A stretch of DNA of 64,000 nucleotides from Selaginella moellendorffii (lineage: Eukaryota; Streptophyta; Lycopodiopsida; Selaginellales; Selaginellaceae), in contig NW_003314274.1 of the NCBI RefSeq assembly GCF_000143415.4, positions 277,185-341,184 on the forward strand, written 5' to 3'. Made by a program: the position numbers and the translations under genes. Shown in pieces: positions 34,878-45,265 of the stretch. The notes beneath the pieces were generated by a model. That model did no database searches and had not been told where the DNA came from. It saw nothing but the letters and a program-made list of their open reading frames with translations. Each line of letters starts with the position of its first letter. The stretch's first letter is position 1.

Positions 34878-36415
34878 TGTAAGAGACTAAATTTTTCATT
34901 CTACTTTAGTCATCTAACCACACTTTCGATCACTTGGAGAAGTTTCACTCACAACCTCTTTGAGTCCTATTCCGGACTTGGGGACTTGCTAGTCTCAAGA
35001 ATGGCCTCCGTGCCACTCAACCTTTACACTTGGTCCAAGTGCTCTATATGTCCGGTCCCATGACCGACACCCCAAGGTACAACTGACATACTAGCTTGTT
35101 CCGCTAAGGCCATGCCCATTCACCTTGGTCACACTGGTGGTCTAACACCACCTACATCGCAATCTTGTCTTTCAAAGATTAGGCCATCTATCCATGAGTG
35201 ACTATCCTAAGTCCACTCTTTAGCATCCTTAAGATACTTGCAAATATGAGGAACAACCTTCCCCAATATCCCTTTTACAATCCCCACCAAGTCCCTTTTT
35301 TGTCCATGGCCATGTTCACCAACACTGCCACTAAGATAAGGCCCACAGGCCCAACCACTAAGTCCCACTGTCCTTTAGGACTTCCTCACCACATAACCGT
35401 ATCATTAATCACTACACCAAAGGACCACTCATCTTCCTTTCCATAGTCTAGGACTTTAGGACAACATTTTGGAACACCATGGCCCTACACGAGCCTTATG
35501 GGTACTCTCCCCACCTTCCACATTTTGGTGCTCTAGCCATGGGCTTAGAGTGAGGTTCCGTTGAGCCACATTAGGTATCCAAGTAGGTAGTGCCACCCAC
35601 ACTTGAGTTGGGAGCATTGACCATTCGATCTCCCGAGGGAATTAGAACCAGCTTTTGAACACTCACCAAGCTACCCCGCTTGTTAGTCTGTATTCACTCT
35701 AGCTTTGGACTTCCTAGTGGTTATCCCATCAGCCAACACTTGGGCATGGCTTTCTTGGGCCAAATTGGCCTTTCCTAGCCAAACTGGCTCCACTGGAGTC
35801 CTCCCCCCTACTTTTGGAGCTCATCCAACCCCCCAGGGTCTAGGAGATGAATGCTTTAGGCTTTCACCCTCGAACTTGGACTCGGACTCGGATTTGGACT
35901 CAAACTCAAACTCAGACTCGGACTTGGACCTGGTCTAGGTCCCAACCCCGGTCCCAGTCCTGGTCTCGATCTTGGTCTCGATCTCGACCTCGGACTCCAT
36001 CTCAGACTCCATCTCAGACTCCATATTGGACTCCATCTCGGACTCCGTCTCGGGTCCATCTCGGACTCCATCTCGGGTCCATCTCGGACTCCATCTCGGG
36101 TCCATCTTGGACTCCATCTCGGACTCTATCTTGGATCCATCTTGGACTCCATCTCGGACTCCATCTCGGACTCCATCTTGGACTCCATCTCAGACTCCAT
36201 CTCGGGTCCTTTTATGTCCCTTTTCTAGAGACTCACTTATTGCTCGCTTCATGCTTGTTCCTCAAGCCTTTCATTGGGAGTTCCACTCCCGCTCTCGACC
36301 TTTTAAGTCAAAGTGTTTAGTCCAAGCGTGTTAGGCTTTTTTGGTTTTCGCTTCGGCCACTACCACATGGCACCCTTTTGGCTCCATTTTGGGGCTTAGG
36401 GATTTGTGTCTCACA
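34878..36415 (-). repeat. 5' LTR of the L2 element
   Basis: This LTR is 1,538 bp, with plus-strand ends TGTAAGAGACTAAA and GTGTCTCACA. A tandem array lies at about 35,870-36,205. Confidence 0.9.
35870..36205. repeat. Tandem array in the L2 5' LTR
   Basis: GGACTC-type hexamers grade into TCCATCTCGGAC-type units. The array is shorter than in the partner LTR, which accounts for most of the LTR length difference. Confidence 0.92.
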
Positions 36416-36420
36416 TCCCC

Positions 36421-36758
36421 TAGGAGATTGAATGGTTAATACTCCCAATCCAAGTGTGGGTGGCATTATTTAATTGGATATTTGGCATGGTTCATTAGAA
36501 CCTCGCTCTAGCCACTTGGCTAAAGCACCTAAACGTGGAAGGTGGGAGGAATACTTATAAGGCTTGTGTAGAGCTATTATGTTTCAAAATCTTATCCTAA
36601 AGCCTCGAATTATGGAAAGGAAGAAAAGCAATCCTCTTATGTAGTGACCAAAGGTATGGTCATGTGGTGAGGAAGTCCTAAAGGTTAATGAGACTTAGTG
36701 GTTTGGCCTTCAAGCCCTGATGTAATGGTGGTATTAGTGAGCACTATTTGTAAACCAT
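36421..36758 (+). mobile_element. Right part of the host L2-type LTR
   Basis: It continues the LTR interrupted at 26,651 (TAGGAGATTGAATGG..., compare 21,008 onward). It ends where the minus-oriented L1 LTR of chromovirus C begins. Confidence 0.75.
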
Positions 36759-37947
36759 AAATTTTTCCTTTCCAATTTGCCAACTTCCTTTATCTATCGG
36801 ACCAACACTACCTTGGCCTTAGCTAAGTTCCCTTGCCAAGGTTCCCACCTATTGTATCAGCTTCTACTTGGTTCTGCTTGGTTTCAACTACTCACTGCAT
36901 GAGCAATAGAGCATTAGCCATCCATCCACAAATTCTCGAATCTCTTCTAATCTCCCTCTCTGGGTTAGATTAGACTTAAGGTTTAACTACACTCCCCATA
37001 GGTATAAGCAGTCAAGCATACCAAGCCTCCAGGTTCTTAACATCCCTTGGTATAACAAGACTTGATCATGGGACCCTTTAAATCCTAAGCCTTGGGTGCA
37101 ACACTTGCTTCGGGATACCGGGGGGAAATATCGTGGCTTAACGGCCGGGTATAGGTACCCCTACTCCCCCACTTCTATCCTAAAGGGAAGGCCCAAGCCC
37201 TTAGGAAGGGCGAGGAGCCACAAGGTACTCAAGTGGGGCACCACTCCACATAAGCCGAGAGCACCACAGTCGATTTCCCTTCCGGGAGTTAGAGCTGCTC
37301 TTCAGTATTTCCTTGGGTGGCCCCTCCAGCACCACCCAAGTCCATGCTCACTCCCACCCAAGGTCCCTCAGCCTTAGTTTCATCTCAACCTCAAATTAGT
37401 CTGGAAGCACCACTAGAGAGTTCCTTCAAGACTGGTTCTTGGACCTCACTATCCCTACTATACTTTTGGAACCCCCTGCAGTCCCCCCCCCTCAGACCTG
37501 ACCATGGACCTGACCTCGGACTCTGTCTCGGACTCGGTCTTAGACCCAATATTGGATCTCGACTCAGTCTTAAACTCGGCCTTGGACTTGATCTCAAACT
37601 CTGTCTCAAACTCGGTCTTGGACCCGATATTGGATCTTGACTCGGTCTCAAACTTGGCCTTGGACTTGATCTCAAACTCTGTCTCGGACTCGGTCTTGGA
37701 CCCGATATTGGATCTCGACTCGGTTTCAAACTCAGCCTTGGACTTGATCTCAAACTCTGTCTCAAACTCGGTCTTGGACCCGATATTGGATCTTGACTCG
37801 GTCTCAAACTTGGCCTTGGACTTGATCTCAAACTCTGTCTCGGACTCGGTCTTGGACCCGATATTGGATCTCGACTCGGTCTCAAACTCAGCCTTGGACT
37901 TGATCTCAAACTCGGTCTCAGAGTAAGTCTCGGACTCGGTCTAAAAC
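36759..37947 (-). mobile_element. 3' L1 LTR of chromovirus 'C' minus copy, larger part, interrupted by element T
   Basis: The plus strand begins TGTAAACCATAAATTTTTCC, the inverted end of the L1 LTR, and the match extends through the LTR to its tandem array. T sequence starts at 37,948. The missing first 57 bp of this LTR are at 49,582-49,638 beyond the T copy. Confidence 0.82.
37505..37930. repeat. 78-bp-period tandem array in the L1 LTR
   Basis: About five units of 78 bp each contain GATATTGGATCT and GACTTGATCTCAAACTC and are themselves built from GACTCG-type hexamers. This is a higher-order amplification not seen in the other LTR copies of the window. Confidence 0.93.
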
Positions 37948-38137
37948 TATTGGGGGAAGGAGGGGCACCTCCCCCAATGCTCGCTCAAACACGAGAAATA
38001 CTTCAATGCTCTTCACAAAAATGCCTCCCCTTGCCCTTATGAGGCAAGGGTTTTATACAAGGAAGATAGGGAATATTTTGAGGACCAAAATATTCCCTCT
38101 CTCTCTCTCTCTCTCTCTCGGTGGCCATGCCCTAATA
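37948..38137 (-). repeat. 3' LTR of the minus T copy
   Basis: This 190-bp LTR is related to 53,483-53,670. On the minus strand it has a long GA tract, the palindrome at 38,069-38,097 and a TATAAAACCC box. Confidence 0.9.
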
Positions 38138-38639
38138 TGCAACCACAGTGGATTGTGCTAGCTCCAGAAGAGTGTAGAGTGTACCTTTGCTACTGATGCC
38201 AAGTGCTAGTACATGTGTGAAATAATAGAAACTCTAGAAAACAAAGTGGAAAATAAAGAAAAGAGGTAGGTGTGAAGTTTGGAGACGGAGGAAAACCCGG
38301 TGGGAAACCCTATAGTCAAATTGGACCTTGAAGTTGAAAAAAAAGTGCAAAAAGAGTGTGAAAAAAGGGGGAAAAATAAGAGAAAAAGAGTGTGAGTACC
38401 TAAAGAACTTAACCCGTACCTGGATTTCAGCTCAGGAAAGTGTAATATGCAAATGCAACCTCTTGATGACTTCTAGTATGCTCTAAGGATTGGCTGAAAT
38501 TGAGAAAGAAAGAGAGGTAAAAGAGGGGATGTATTGCCCAAGGGTGGTAAGTGTGGGAATGATGAAAGATGGAGTGATATGGTGGAGCGCCGAGATAGTG
38601 GTGGCACTCTGAAAAGGTGGCCATTGATACAATGACCTC

Positions 38640-38710
38640 TTGGAGTAGCCGGTAACTAGTAACCAGTAACTAGTAACTAGTAACCAAGGACCTATAACCG
38701 GTAACCACCC
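38640..38710. repeat. Subterminal GGTAACTAGTAACC-type array of T (minus copy, 3' side)
   Basis: Several overlapping copies of GGTAACTAGTAACCAG-type words are largely palindromic. A sister array occurs on the 5' side of the same copy (about 49,085-49,135). Confidence 0.88.
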
Positions 38711-39485
38711 GCTCTCGCTCTTACTCTTGCGCCTGCTTCAGCACCAATATGGTGGAGTGGTATGGTGGACCATCAAGATGGTGGTGGCCCTTTGAGAAGT
38801 GGTAGGCCAATGGACTAATGTGTCGGACTGAGGAAGACAGTAGCTAAAAAGGACAATGTAGTCACTAGGTTGCCGGTAAAGAGAGGTGGCATGTGTCCAC
38901 TGAGTGCTGGAGCAGAAGAAAGTGGCTTTAGCTTCTGTGGCCTCGCGTAAAGATCCACCTAGGAGCCTTAAGTGAACAAGCTCACCTTGTTGGAAGAAAG
39001 TCGCTCCAGAAAAGCTAATGTGTTATCGGCAAATGGCATAAGGACATCTTGGAAATGGCACTTCCAAATAAGGTGGTGTCTTTTGCTGCTGGTGCATATA
39101 CGTGTGTTTGTGTAAATCTGACCTCAATCGGAGATGTGAATGATGGTGAAAGAATGAAAGATGCAAGATGGGCATCTAGAGATAAGTGCAAGCAACGTTG
39201 TTGGAAGTGAGTGGTGATAGAACTGTGAGTGTAGATAATATGGAATGAGTGAAGGGAATGTGTGGGGTGTAGTAATGGTAAGAGAAGGACCAAAGAACCT
39301 GGAACATAGACCGAGCCAAGCAAGGGCCCTCCATACAAACGGCAATGCAGCTTGAGCACAAAATCCAAGGCATGGCCCATGGTCCAATGGAGAAACACCC
39401 TCTGAAAGTAAGAAAAGGAGCCATGAAAGTAAAATGAAAGAAAGGAAGAAAAAGAAAAAGTAAAAGAAGAGAAGAGGAACACCTC

Positions 39486-39566
39486 ACCAGATGAAGTGTT
39501 TGAGATGAGAGTGGTTGTGAGCATGTGGGAGCTCACATCCATCAGCATCAACTAGCACATATGCTC
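39486..39566 (-). pseudogene. C-terminal end of T integrase, minus copy (cut off by the DNA element)
   Basis: On the minus strand the frame resumes after the insertion at YVLVDADGCELPHAHNHSH and runs to the C-terminal LK region, as at 60,861-60,938 of the plus copy. The CATATGCTC at 39,558-39,566 is the left target duplication. Confidence 0.85.
39558..39566. repeat. 9-bp target-site duplication, left copy
   Basis: CATATGCTC is identical to 45,306-45,314. The uninterrupted homologous site (minus-strand GAGCATATG) is in the plus T copy at about 60,856-60,864. Confidence 0.95.
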
Positions 39567-39606
39567 GGGGCTAGATAGTTTTTGAGTTGAGCTCACGAGC
39601 TGAGAT
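39567..39606 (+). repeat. Left terminal inverted repeat of the DNA element
   Basis: It begins GGGGCTAGATAG and includes TTTTTGAGTT and GAGCTCACGAGCTGAG. It pairs with 45,266-45,305 with several transitions and a 3-nt gap. Confidence 0.85.
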
Positions 39607-39671
39607 CAAGTTAATAAAAGTCAATGAAAGTCAATATAGTCCACCAAATACAAAAGTTGATGTTTAAATGA

Positions 39672-39690
39672 TTGGTTTGGGATGAACCAA
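39672..39690. repeat. Left subterminal hairpin
   Basis: TTGGTT and AACCAA arms are separated by a 7-nt loop. It has the same stem core as the central hairpin array and the right subterminal hairpin. Confidence 0.8.
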
Positions 39691-39996
39691 CAATTTTATT
39701 CAAAACTTAAGACATATTTTCAATTCAAGAAAAAGCTAAATAATATAAATCTAATAAGAAAATAAATGTCATAAGTCAAAGAAGAAACTCTACATTACCT
39801 CTAAAAAAAGCTAAACTTAGTCTTCCTTGACATCCACATCCACAAAAGGAGGAGTTTGTATAGTATTATGCTCTCTAACTGTGGGCTCTTGTTTTATATA
39901 AGCTTGTGCCTTTGCTTCTACATAACATGGCAAATTATAGCCCATGTCATCGATCCACCTAATATACACAACCATGATGAAATTTATACTTTATTA

Positions 39997-42875
39997 TCAC
40001 CTATTATGCAATGTCCCAAGAACACCTTCAAATGCACTCTCCTTCTCTAATGCAAAAACTACACGCCCAGTCTCTTTAGCCGCTAGCACCATCGAACCAA
40101 AACCTATTGTAGCATCAAGCACAATCCCCTTAGGAGGACAAAACAACTCTAGGAGGATTTGCATGGCCTTTGGTGAACAATGTCGATAACCAGGGAACTC
40201 TATATGATGGTCCTTGTCGATAACATTTGGGATGATATCTGTTGAGCTATCATATCCTGGCAATGCCAAACCTACACGCTCATCAGCTCGTGTAATACTG
40301 TGACGGCAAGCATAGTGGTAGAGAGTATGGTAGTTCCATGCTAAAACCTACAAGGAAAACAGGCAATCAATTTAAGATATGAAAAATAAGGAAATGCAAA
40401 CCTTTTGGATTCAGCCACCTGCTCCATTTGTTTCGACTGGGATATTTGAGAGTAAGCAGCCTGATGCAAACTCAACCAATCTAGAGTCATCTTCTCTGCC
40501 ATCATTGCAAGAAGACCTCCCCAAAATAAAGAACGAGGAAGAATGATTAGCATAATGCCCTCGTATCGCAACACTTTGGATGCCACATCCACTGCTTGAG
40601 AAATATGGTCTAGTCGAAGGATGTTCCAAGATGGAGTGTCACCTTGTAAAGGTGGTAACCCATCAGATAGGTCGAAGAATGCGAGGTCAATGCCGAAAGT
40701 ATTGTTCATTCCCAATCCTCACATCCATTAATGGAACATAAAAGACTCTCGGCTCACATTGTTGGAAAGCTGAAAGTAGTCCCCAATAACTATTTTCACG
40801 TTGCCAACACTTCCCATAGGAGAAAGAGGGCGAACCTGAATAGTGTTCAAAACTAGGAAATATTAAAGTTCATACATGTTTTTTTCCATACCTGTTTATG
40901 TGAAGCCGATGAAGATAACTCTTGGAGGTCATCCTCTGTAGCAGTGGGAAGGGATGGAAAGAATGCATTTGTACGTTGACGTATAAAGTGCTAGTTGGTT
41001 TCTCCAACATCTACAACCAAATTACAATAAGCAAGGTCATTGAAAATCAAGTTCTTACTCTCTTGGACGTCCTCACTATGGAGCTGCCTTCGTACATTTC
41101 GAACAGTCGAGGCTAGACAAGTAGCGGCAGTAGGATCTGGGGAATGAGCAATTGTTGTAGGATGAGATGGGGCAGGAGAGTTTTCAACCAGGTTCTCCAC
41201 TCATTTGTCTTCAGCCTACTCAATATGAATCTCTTCCCTATCTTAAGGCATCTCCACTCTCTCCAAAAGTGCCTCTTCAATAAAGTAAAAACATAAGTTA
41301 CTATTAGGAAATTTTACTCATCAAACCTAGATGACACTTGAGGTAGAGATCAAGCTCAAAAGGTGACAATGGCATTTGCCTCCACAACTCCAAGTACCAT
41401 GGACAAAGTTTTCACTCCTGCACAGTGGAACACTGAAACTCTAGCTTATACATGCCAAGTTTCTTCCCACCAGTTAAGAGCTTAAGAAAAACACTTGCTG
41501 TGTACACTGGAGCACTTGGGCAATGATTTAAATACCTACAAAAGAGTCATGATTAAATAAACAAGTCAAATTCTTGCAATATACCTATATGCCATGCGGC
41601 ACGAGAAAAATGGTTAGCCCAGTTGGTTCTTGAAATCCATAGAGCTTGAGCTGCCATCAGGAAGCCGTCCATCCCCAAGCTCTTGAAGGGAAGCTTGGAC
41701 ATATTCTGGAAGTGTTATGCCGGTGCGGGCATTAGTAAGGAACTTCATATCCCATACTTGAAATAGCTCCTCAACAGCTGCAATACTCTAAGTGATATAG
41801 AGCTTCTCCTTCATCACATTCTCAAATTTGCTCTCCAACCTCTTATCATTGTTACGATGCCAAGTGTTGAGGAGTTCCAAGTAAGAGGTTTGTTCGTTGA
41901 AGGAAAGCTTGCTTTTTGCAATGTTATAGATCAATTCTTCAGGTGCTTTACCATTTCCTGCAAGGACAAGGATTTCAAAGTGGAATGAGAAAGATAAAAG
42001 GGACTAACTTACTACTATGAGAGCATATCTCTGCAATGCAATCCAACCAATCTTTATCATGGCGAATGTCTACAATTGCACATAGCTTCTTCACCTTTGA
42101 TTTCTTCGAGTTCAAAATGCACTGCTCAATTTGTCGCAATTCAAGGTTCTTTACACCTCATCTGTCACTTGTGTAATCTTCAAATATGAGTTTTGCTTTG
42201 CCTTGACAATTGGCTAAAAGAAAAACTTGTGAGTAGAAAACACAATTTCATGCAAGAAAAGGATACCTTTGCCCAGACCAAAACCAAAAAATCCATAGGC
42301 ACCTAATACCAAGTAAGCAACGCTTGGCCTTTACGTGCTACAAGCTTTGCTTGAACCGCTTCCATAACTTCACAACTATACAGCATCTTGATTTCGTCGA
42401 GAGAAAGCATGCCAACATATTGAAGGTGCTTGATATCATGGACCAAGGTATGTGCTTGGAAAGAAAATTGATTAAGCCTGTAACATAGTTGGTGAGAACA
42501 AAGGTTACAAGTAAAAGATTCTTACATGTTGATCTTGTGAAATGCCAAGTTGAGCCTCATAGCTTGGTTTCAATCTTATGGCTCCACAAGTGTCATTGGA
42601 ACACAAATATGTCACTTGTCATCATCCTGGAACTTCTCTTGGATACACCTCCAAAACACAAGCCACCGGTGGTTTCCATCAATAATGAAGAACATCCAGC
42701 CTACAAAGGCTTGTGTCTCTTGGATCTAGACACCACTGCTCCCACCATGGTCTTCCTCCGAAGCAGTGCTTTGAACTTGTGAGGTGTCCCTAGTGAATCT
42801 AGCACAACGATCTAGTCGTTTTCCTGGAGAACGGGTCCATTGAGGTTGACCAGGACACTTCTTCTGTTGTGGCAT
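39997..42875 (-). pseudogene. Decayed multi-exon gene ending in a permuted N4/N6-type DNA methyltransferase-like domain
   Basis: The reading starts at ATG 42,875 (MPQQKKCPGQPQWTRSPGKR) and proceeds through several exons separated by introns of about 50-70 nt. N-terminal blocks include VGWMFFIIDGNHRWL, VCVPMTLVEP-like ICVPMTLVEP, QAHTLVHDIKHLQYVGMLSL and KLCAIVDIRHDKDWLDCIAE; I recognise no family for them. The C-terminal part (about 40,850-39,997) has KIVIGDYFQLS, then IDLAFFDLSDGLPPL where beta-class methylases carry a DPPY-type motif IV. VLRYEGIMLIILPRS follows and then, last, the motif-I-like region GIVLDATIGFGSMVLAAKETGRVV. That order (IV before X/I) is the circular permutation of bacterial-type N4-cytosine/N6-adenine methylases. 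The DPPY tetrad is absent. Several in-frame stops and at least one frameshift are present. Confidence 0.62.
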
Positions 42876-42938
42876 GATTTATATATCTACATGAAAATGA
42901 CAAATAAACTTGAGTAAACATTAAAAAAACTGCAAAGT

Positions 42939-43408
42939 AGTTCCCTTGGCACTGGGAAGATTGGTTCGTCACCGAACTGATCTTCGCAGCACCAAGGGAA
43001 CAAAAAAAAGAAGAAAAGAAGCAGTTCCCTTGGTGCTGGGAAGATTGGTTCATCGCCGAACCGATCTTCTCAGCACCAAGGGAACAAAAAAAAGAAGAAA
43101 AGAAGAAGTTCCCTTGGCATAGGGAAGATCGGTTCGTTGCTGAACCAATCTTCTCATCACCTAAGGAAAAAAAAAAGAAGAAAAGAAGAAGTTCCCTTGG
43201 CATTGAGAAGATCGGTTCGTCACTGAACCGATCTTCCCAGCGCCAATGGAACGACAAGAAACTAAAAAAAGCCCAAAACCTGATGTGTTGGGAAGATTGG
43301 TTCGTCGCCGAACCAATCTTCTCAGCGCCAATGGAACGACAAGAAAAAAAAAAACCCAGATTCTGATGTGTTGGGAAGATCGGTTCACTGCTGAACCGAT
43401 CATTCCAG
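42939..43408. repeat. Array of six long hairpins (inverted-repeat units in tandem)
   Basis: Units lie at 42,939-43,001, 43,023-43,085, 43,107-43,168, 43,190-43,252, about 43,288-43,336 and 43,371-43,408. Each full unit is an imperfect hairpin with about 28-nt arms, from GTTCCCTTGGTGCTGGGAAG to its complement. The best-conserved core is GATYGGTTC, a 6-nt loop and GAACCRATC. Purine-rich spacers of about 21 nt (AAAAAAAAGAAGAAAAGAAG) separate the first four units, and the last two units are shorter. The array lies about 60 nt upstream of the methyltransferase-like start codon and between the two divergent genes. Confidence 0.93.
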
Positions 43409-43666
43409 CGTGAAGTAGTTGTGAGGCGCAAGTTACTTGCAAGCTAGGAGCAAGATGGGGAGATGGAAAAGCAACAGAGAGAGGCATACCTTGATTGAGG
43501 AGTGTCTTTCTAGTGTCTTGAAGAGCATCTAGCATCCTGATTGAAAAGCATCTTGAAGCATTCAAGCATTTTTCTCTTGCCCTTCCTTGCTCAAACCCTA
43601 CCCTAAAAATTAACAGTCACAATCAATGGTCATGATCAATAGTCACGATTAATTTTTTAACAGTAC

Positions 43667-45118
43667 TTGGATATATTTATAGGACAAATCCACTATGAAC
43701 ATAGATTCCACATGTTCTTTCCAAGGAAACAATCATTCAATGCTTTAGATATTAATTGTATAATTGATTATGAGAGGAATAATATTGTTGAAATGAATGG
43801 GGTTATGAGTGAGAGGTGCCAATTAATCACAAGAGTTGTAGCATTAATTGCTTGTTCTCCTCATTTCCATGCTCTTTTCCTTTCAAAAGAGTTTCATTCT
43901 TTTTATAAATGAGAGAGAGTCAAGCTTGAAAATGTTGGTTTAGGGTTTAGGGTCATTAGATCTCTTGAGCAGTCATCAAAAGCTTTGGCTGCACAGGAAG
44001 CAAGGTTTGCTAGTACAGGTCCAAACTTAGACAAGCTTCGAGAGCGGGTTGGTAGAAGGACATCACTAGCAGTAGGGTCAATATCTAAGATGGTGGGGGA
44101 AGTTATTACTGGAACTCCTATGGAATCAAGTTATGAACCACTTGGGGACATGAGGACAGCCTGTTTGAAGCGTCGATAGACATTTGATGGGACTAACATC
44201 ACTCCTTCTAGCTCTCACCGTCCAGAGTTTGACTACCATTCTGTTCCATGACACCGGAGAAGAACTAAGGAACATGGAGTGGAGGAGGTGCCAATTGTTA
44301 CACAAGTAAATCCAGTGCCAAAGGTTGAGAAGATTATTGCTCGTGAGCCAATTTCTTGTATCAACTGGGCAATTCGAAGAGTTAGTACCAAGAGTAATGC
44401 ACATTGCTCTGGAATGATTTAGAGTCAAGATCAGTGTCTCGCATTTGTGCGCTCAGGTTCAAGTTCTTCAGCAGTACCATGTTTCTGGGGCTGTCGAGAT
44501 CTAAGGGTAAAGGGCCGTCAGTCAACTTGGATTTACTGTTGTGGGACTGATGTTACTCATACAAACCGGATCCATAGCTCAATTATCTTGAAGCCAGATT
44601 CTGTGCTAGAGGAGTGGCCAGTTGAGTGAAGCTGCAATCTTTTAAAAGAAGAGATTGAAAGTCTGAAGAGAGCTGGTTTCAAGCTGAAGACTTTCTCAAA
44701 TGTTGTTATTGATACTACTATGCCACCAATGTCAACACTAGACCGGCATACACGACCAGCTAGAAATGGGAAGGCTGTACAATATAGGTTTTCCATTTCA
44801 AAAGGTGCACAAGAGAAGATCAAACTGGCAAAGGTGTTGAAATGCACAATCAGAAGGATAAACTACATCAGTGCTGTGGCTAAGGAGTTTGTTGTTGTGA
44901 CTGAGTCATCAAAGGGTATGAGCTACACTATCAGAATCTACAAAAATCCATCCTGTACCTGTCCAAATCTTACACAGAGGGAGAATAGGGGAAAGGTATA
45001 TTTAACCTGCAAGCACATCTATTACATTTTTATGCAGGAACTAAACCAAGATCTTAAGGTCGACAATCACATCCATCAGGCAAGCTTTACAATTGTAGAG
45101 CTTGAGAAGTGTTTCTAG
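43667..45118 (+). pseudogene. Single-exon SWIM zinc-finger gene with five in-frame stops
   Basis: One frame of 484 codons runs from ATG 43,667 to TAG 45,116-45,118 without a frameshift, broken only by stops (TGA 43,910, TAG 44,177, and three more near 44,249, 44,420 and 44,627). The C-terminal part carries a SWIM-type finger: SCTCPNLTQREN, then about ten residues, then TCKHIYYIFMQEL (CxCx(n)CxH). Earlier blocks include a Cys-rich WGCRDLRVKGRQSTW and IYCCGTDVTHTNR. SWIM domains bind DNA or protein and occur C-terminally in Mutator-like transposases, but the DDE catalytic domain expected before it was not recognised. It is transcribed away from the methyltransferase-like gene. Confidence 0.68.
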
Positions 45119-45216
45119 ATCACTTTTGGTGTTCAGATCTATATTTATATTTGTATTTTATGGATCGAATTTACTTGGAAATATAGATTAAATCAAAATT
45201 TGATAAATGAAAAGAT

Positions 45217-45236
45217 GTTGGTTCAAGATGAACCAA
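45217..45236. repeat. Right subterminal hairpin
   Basis: TTGGTTC and GAACCAA arms with a 5-nt loop. This is the counterpart of 39,672-39,690. Confidence 0.85.
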
Positions 45237-45265
45237 TGTTTTCCTTGTGTTTGAGAACTCATGAG

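Larger units (their letters stand above)
26657..36415 (-). mobile_element. Complete L2 element (LARD-like LTR retrotransposon) with 5-bp target duplication
   Basis: LTRs lie at 26,657-29,418 and 34,878-36,415, and TCCCC duplications flank the element (26,652-26,656 and 36,416-36,420). On the minus strand the right LTR is followed by a primer site TTTGGTATCGGAGC (about 34,863-34,876). The left LTR is preceded by a purine tract ending GGGTGGTGGAGT. This sets the orientation as minus. The interior (29,419-34,877) has no recognisable gag or pol, so it is a large retrotransposon derivative. Its 3' interior resembles the 3' interior of chromovirus C (compare 49,639-49,930). That implies C-type proteins may have mobilised it. 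It hosts an L1 solo LTR and two TRIM-B copies. Confidence 0.88.

Noticed and set aside
37391-37909. 172-residue Arg/Ser/Pro-rich open frame
   Set aside because: It is the reverse strand of the 78-bp-period array; the opposite strand is equally open.
39015-39551. 178-residue hydrophobic open frame in the T 3' region (and its plus-copy counterpart 60,870-61,244)
   Set aside because: It overlaps the integrase end in another frame and the rest is pyrimidine-rich non-coding DNA; an envelope-like gene was considered but no signal peptide, Cys pattern or conserved frame supports it.
42939-43408. CRISPR-like array
   Set aside because: The units are hairpins with near-identical spacers, in a plant nuclear transposon; there are no unique spacers and no cas genes.
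42799-43431. 210-codon minus-strand open frame with repeated 'IGSATNQSSQ' motifs
   Set aside because: It is translation of the hairpin array; the repetition is explained by the DNA palindromes, and the methylase-like gene starts downstream of it.
43667-45118. Complete Mutator transposase
   Set aside because: Only the SWIM finger is recognisable; no DDE catalytic blocks could be placed upstream.
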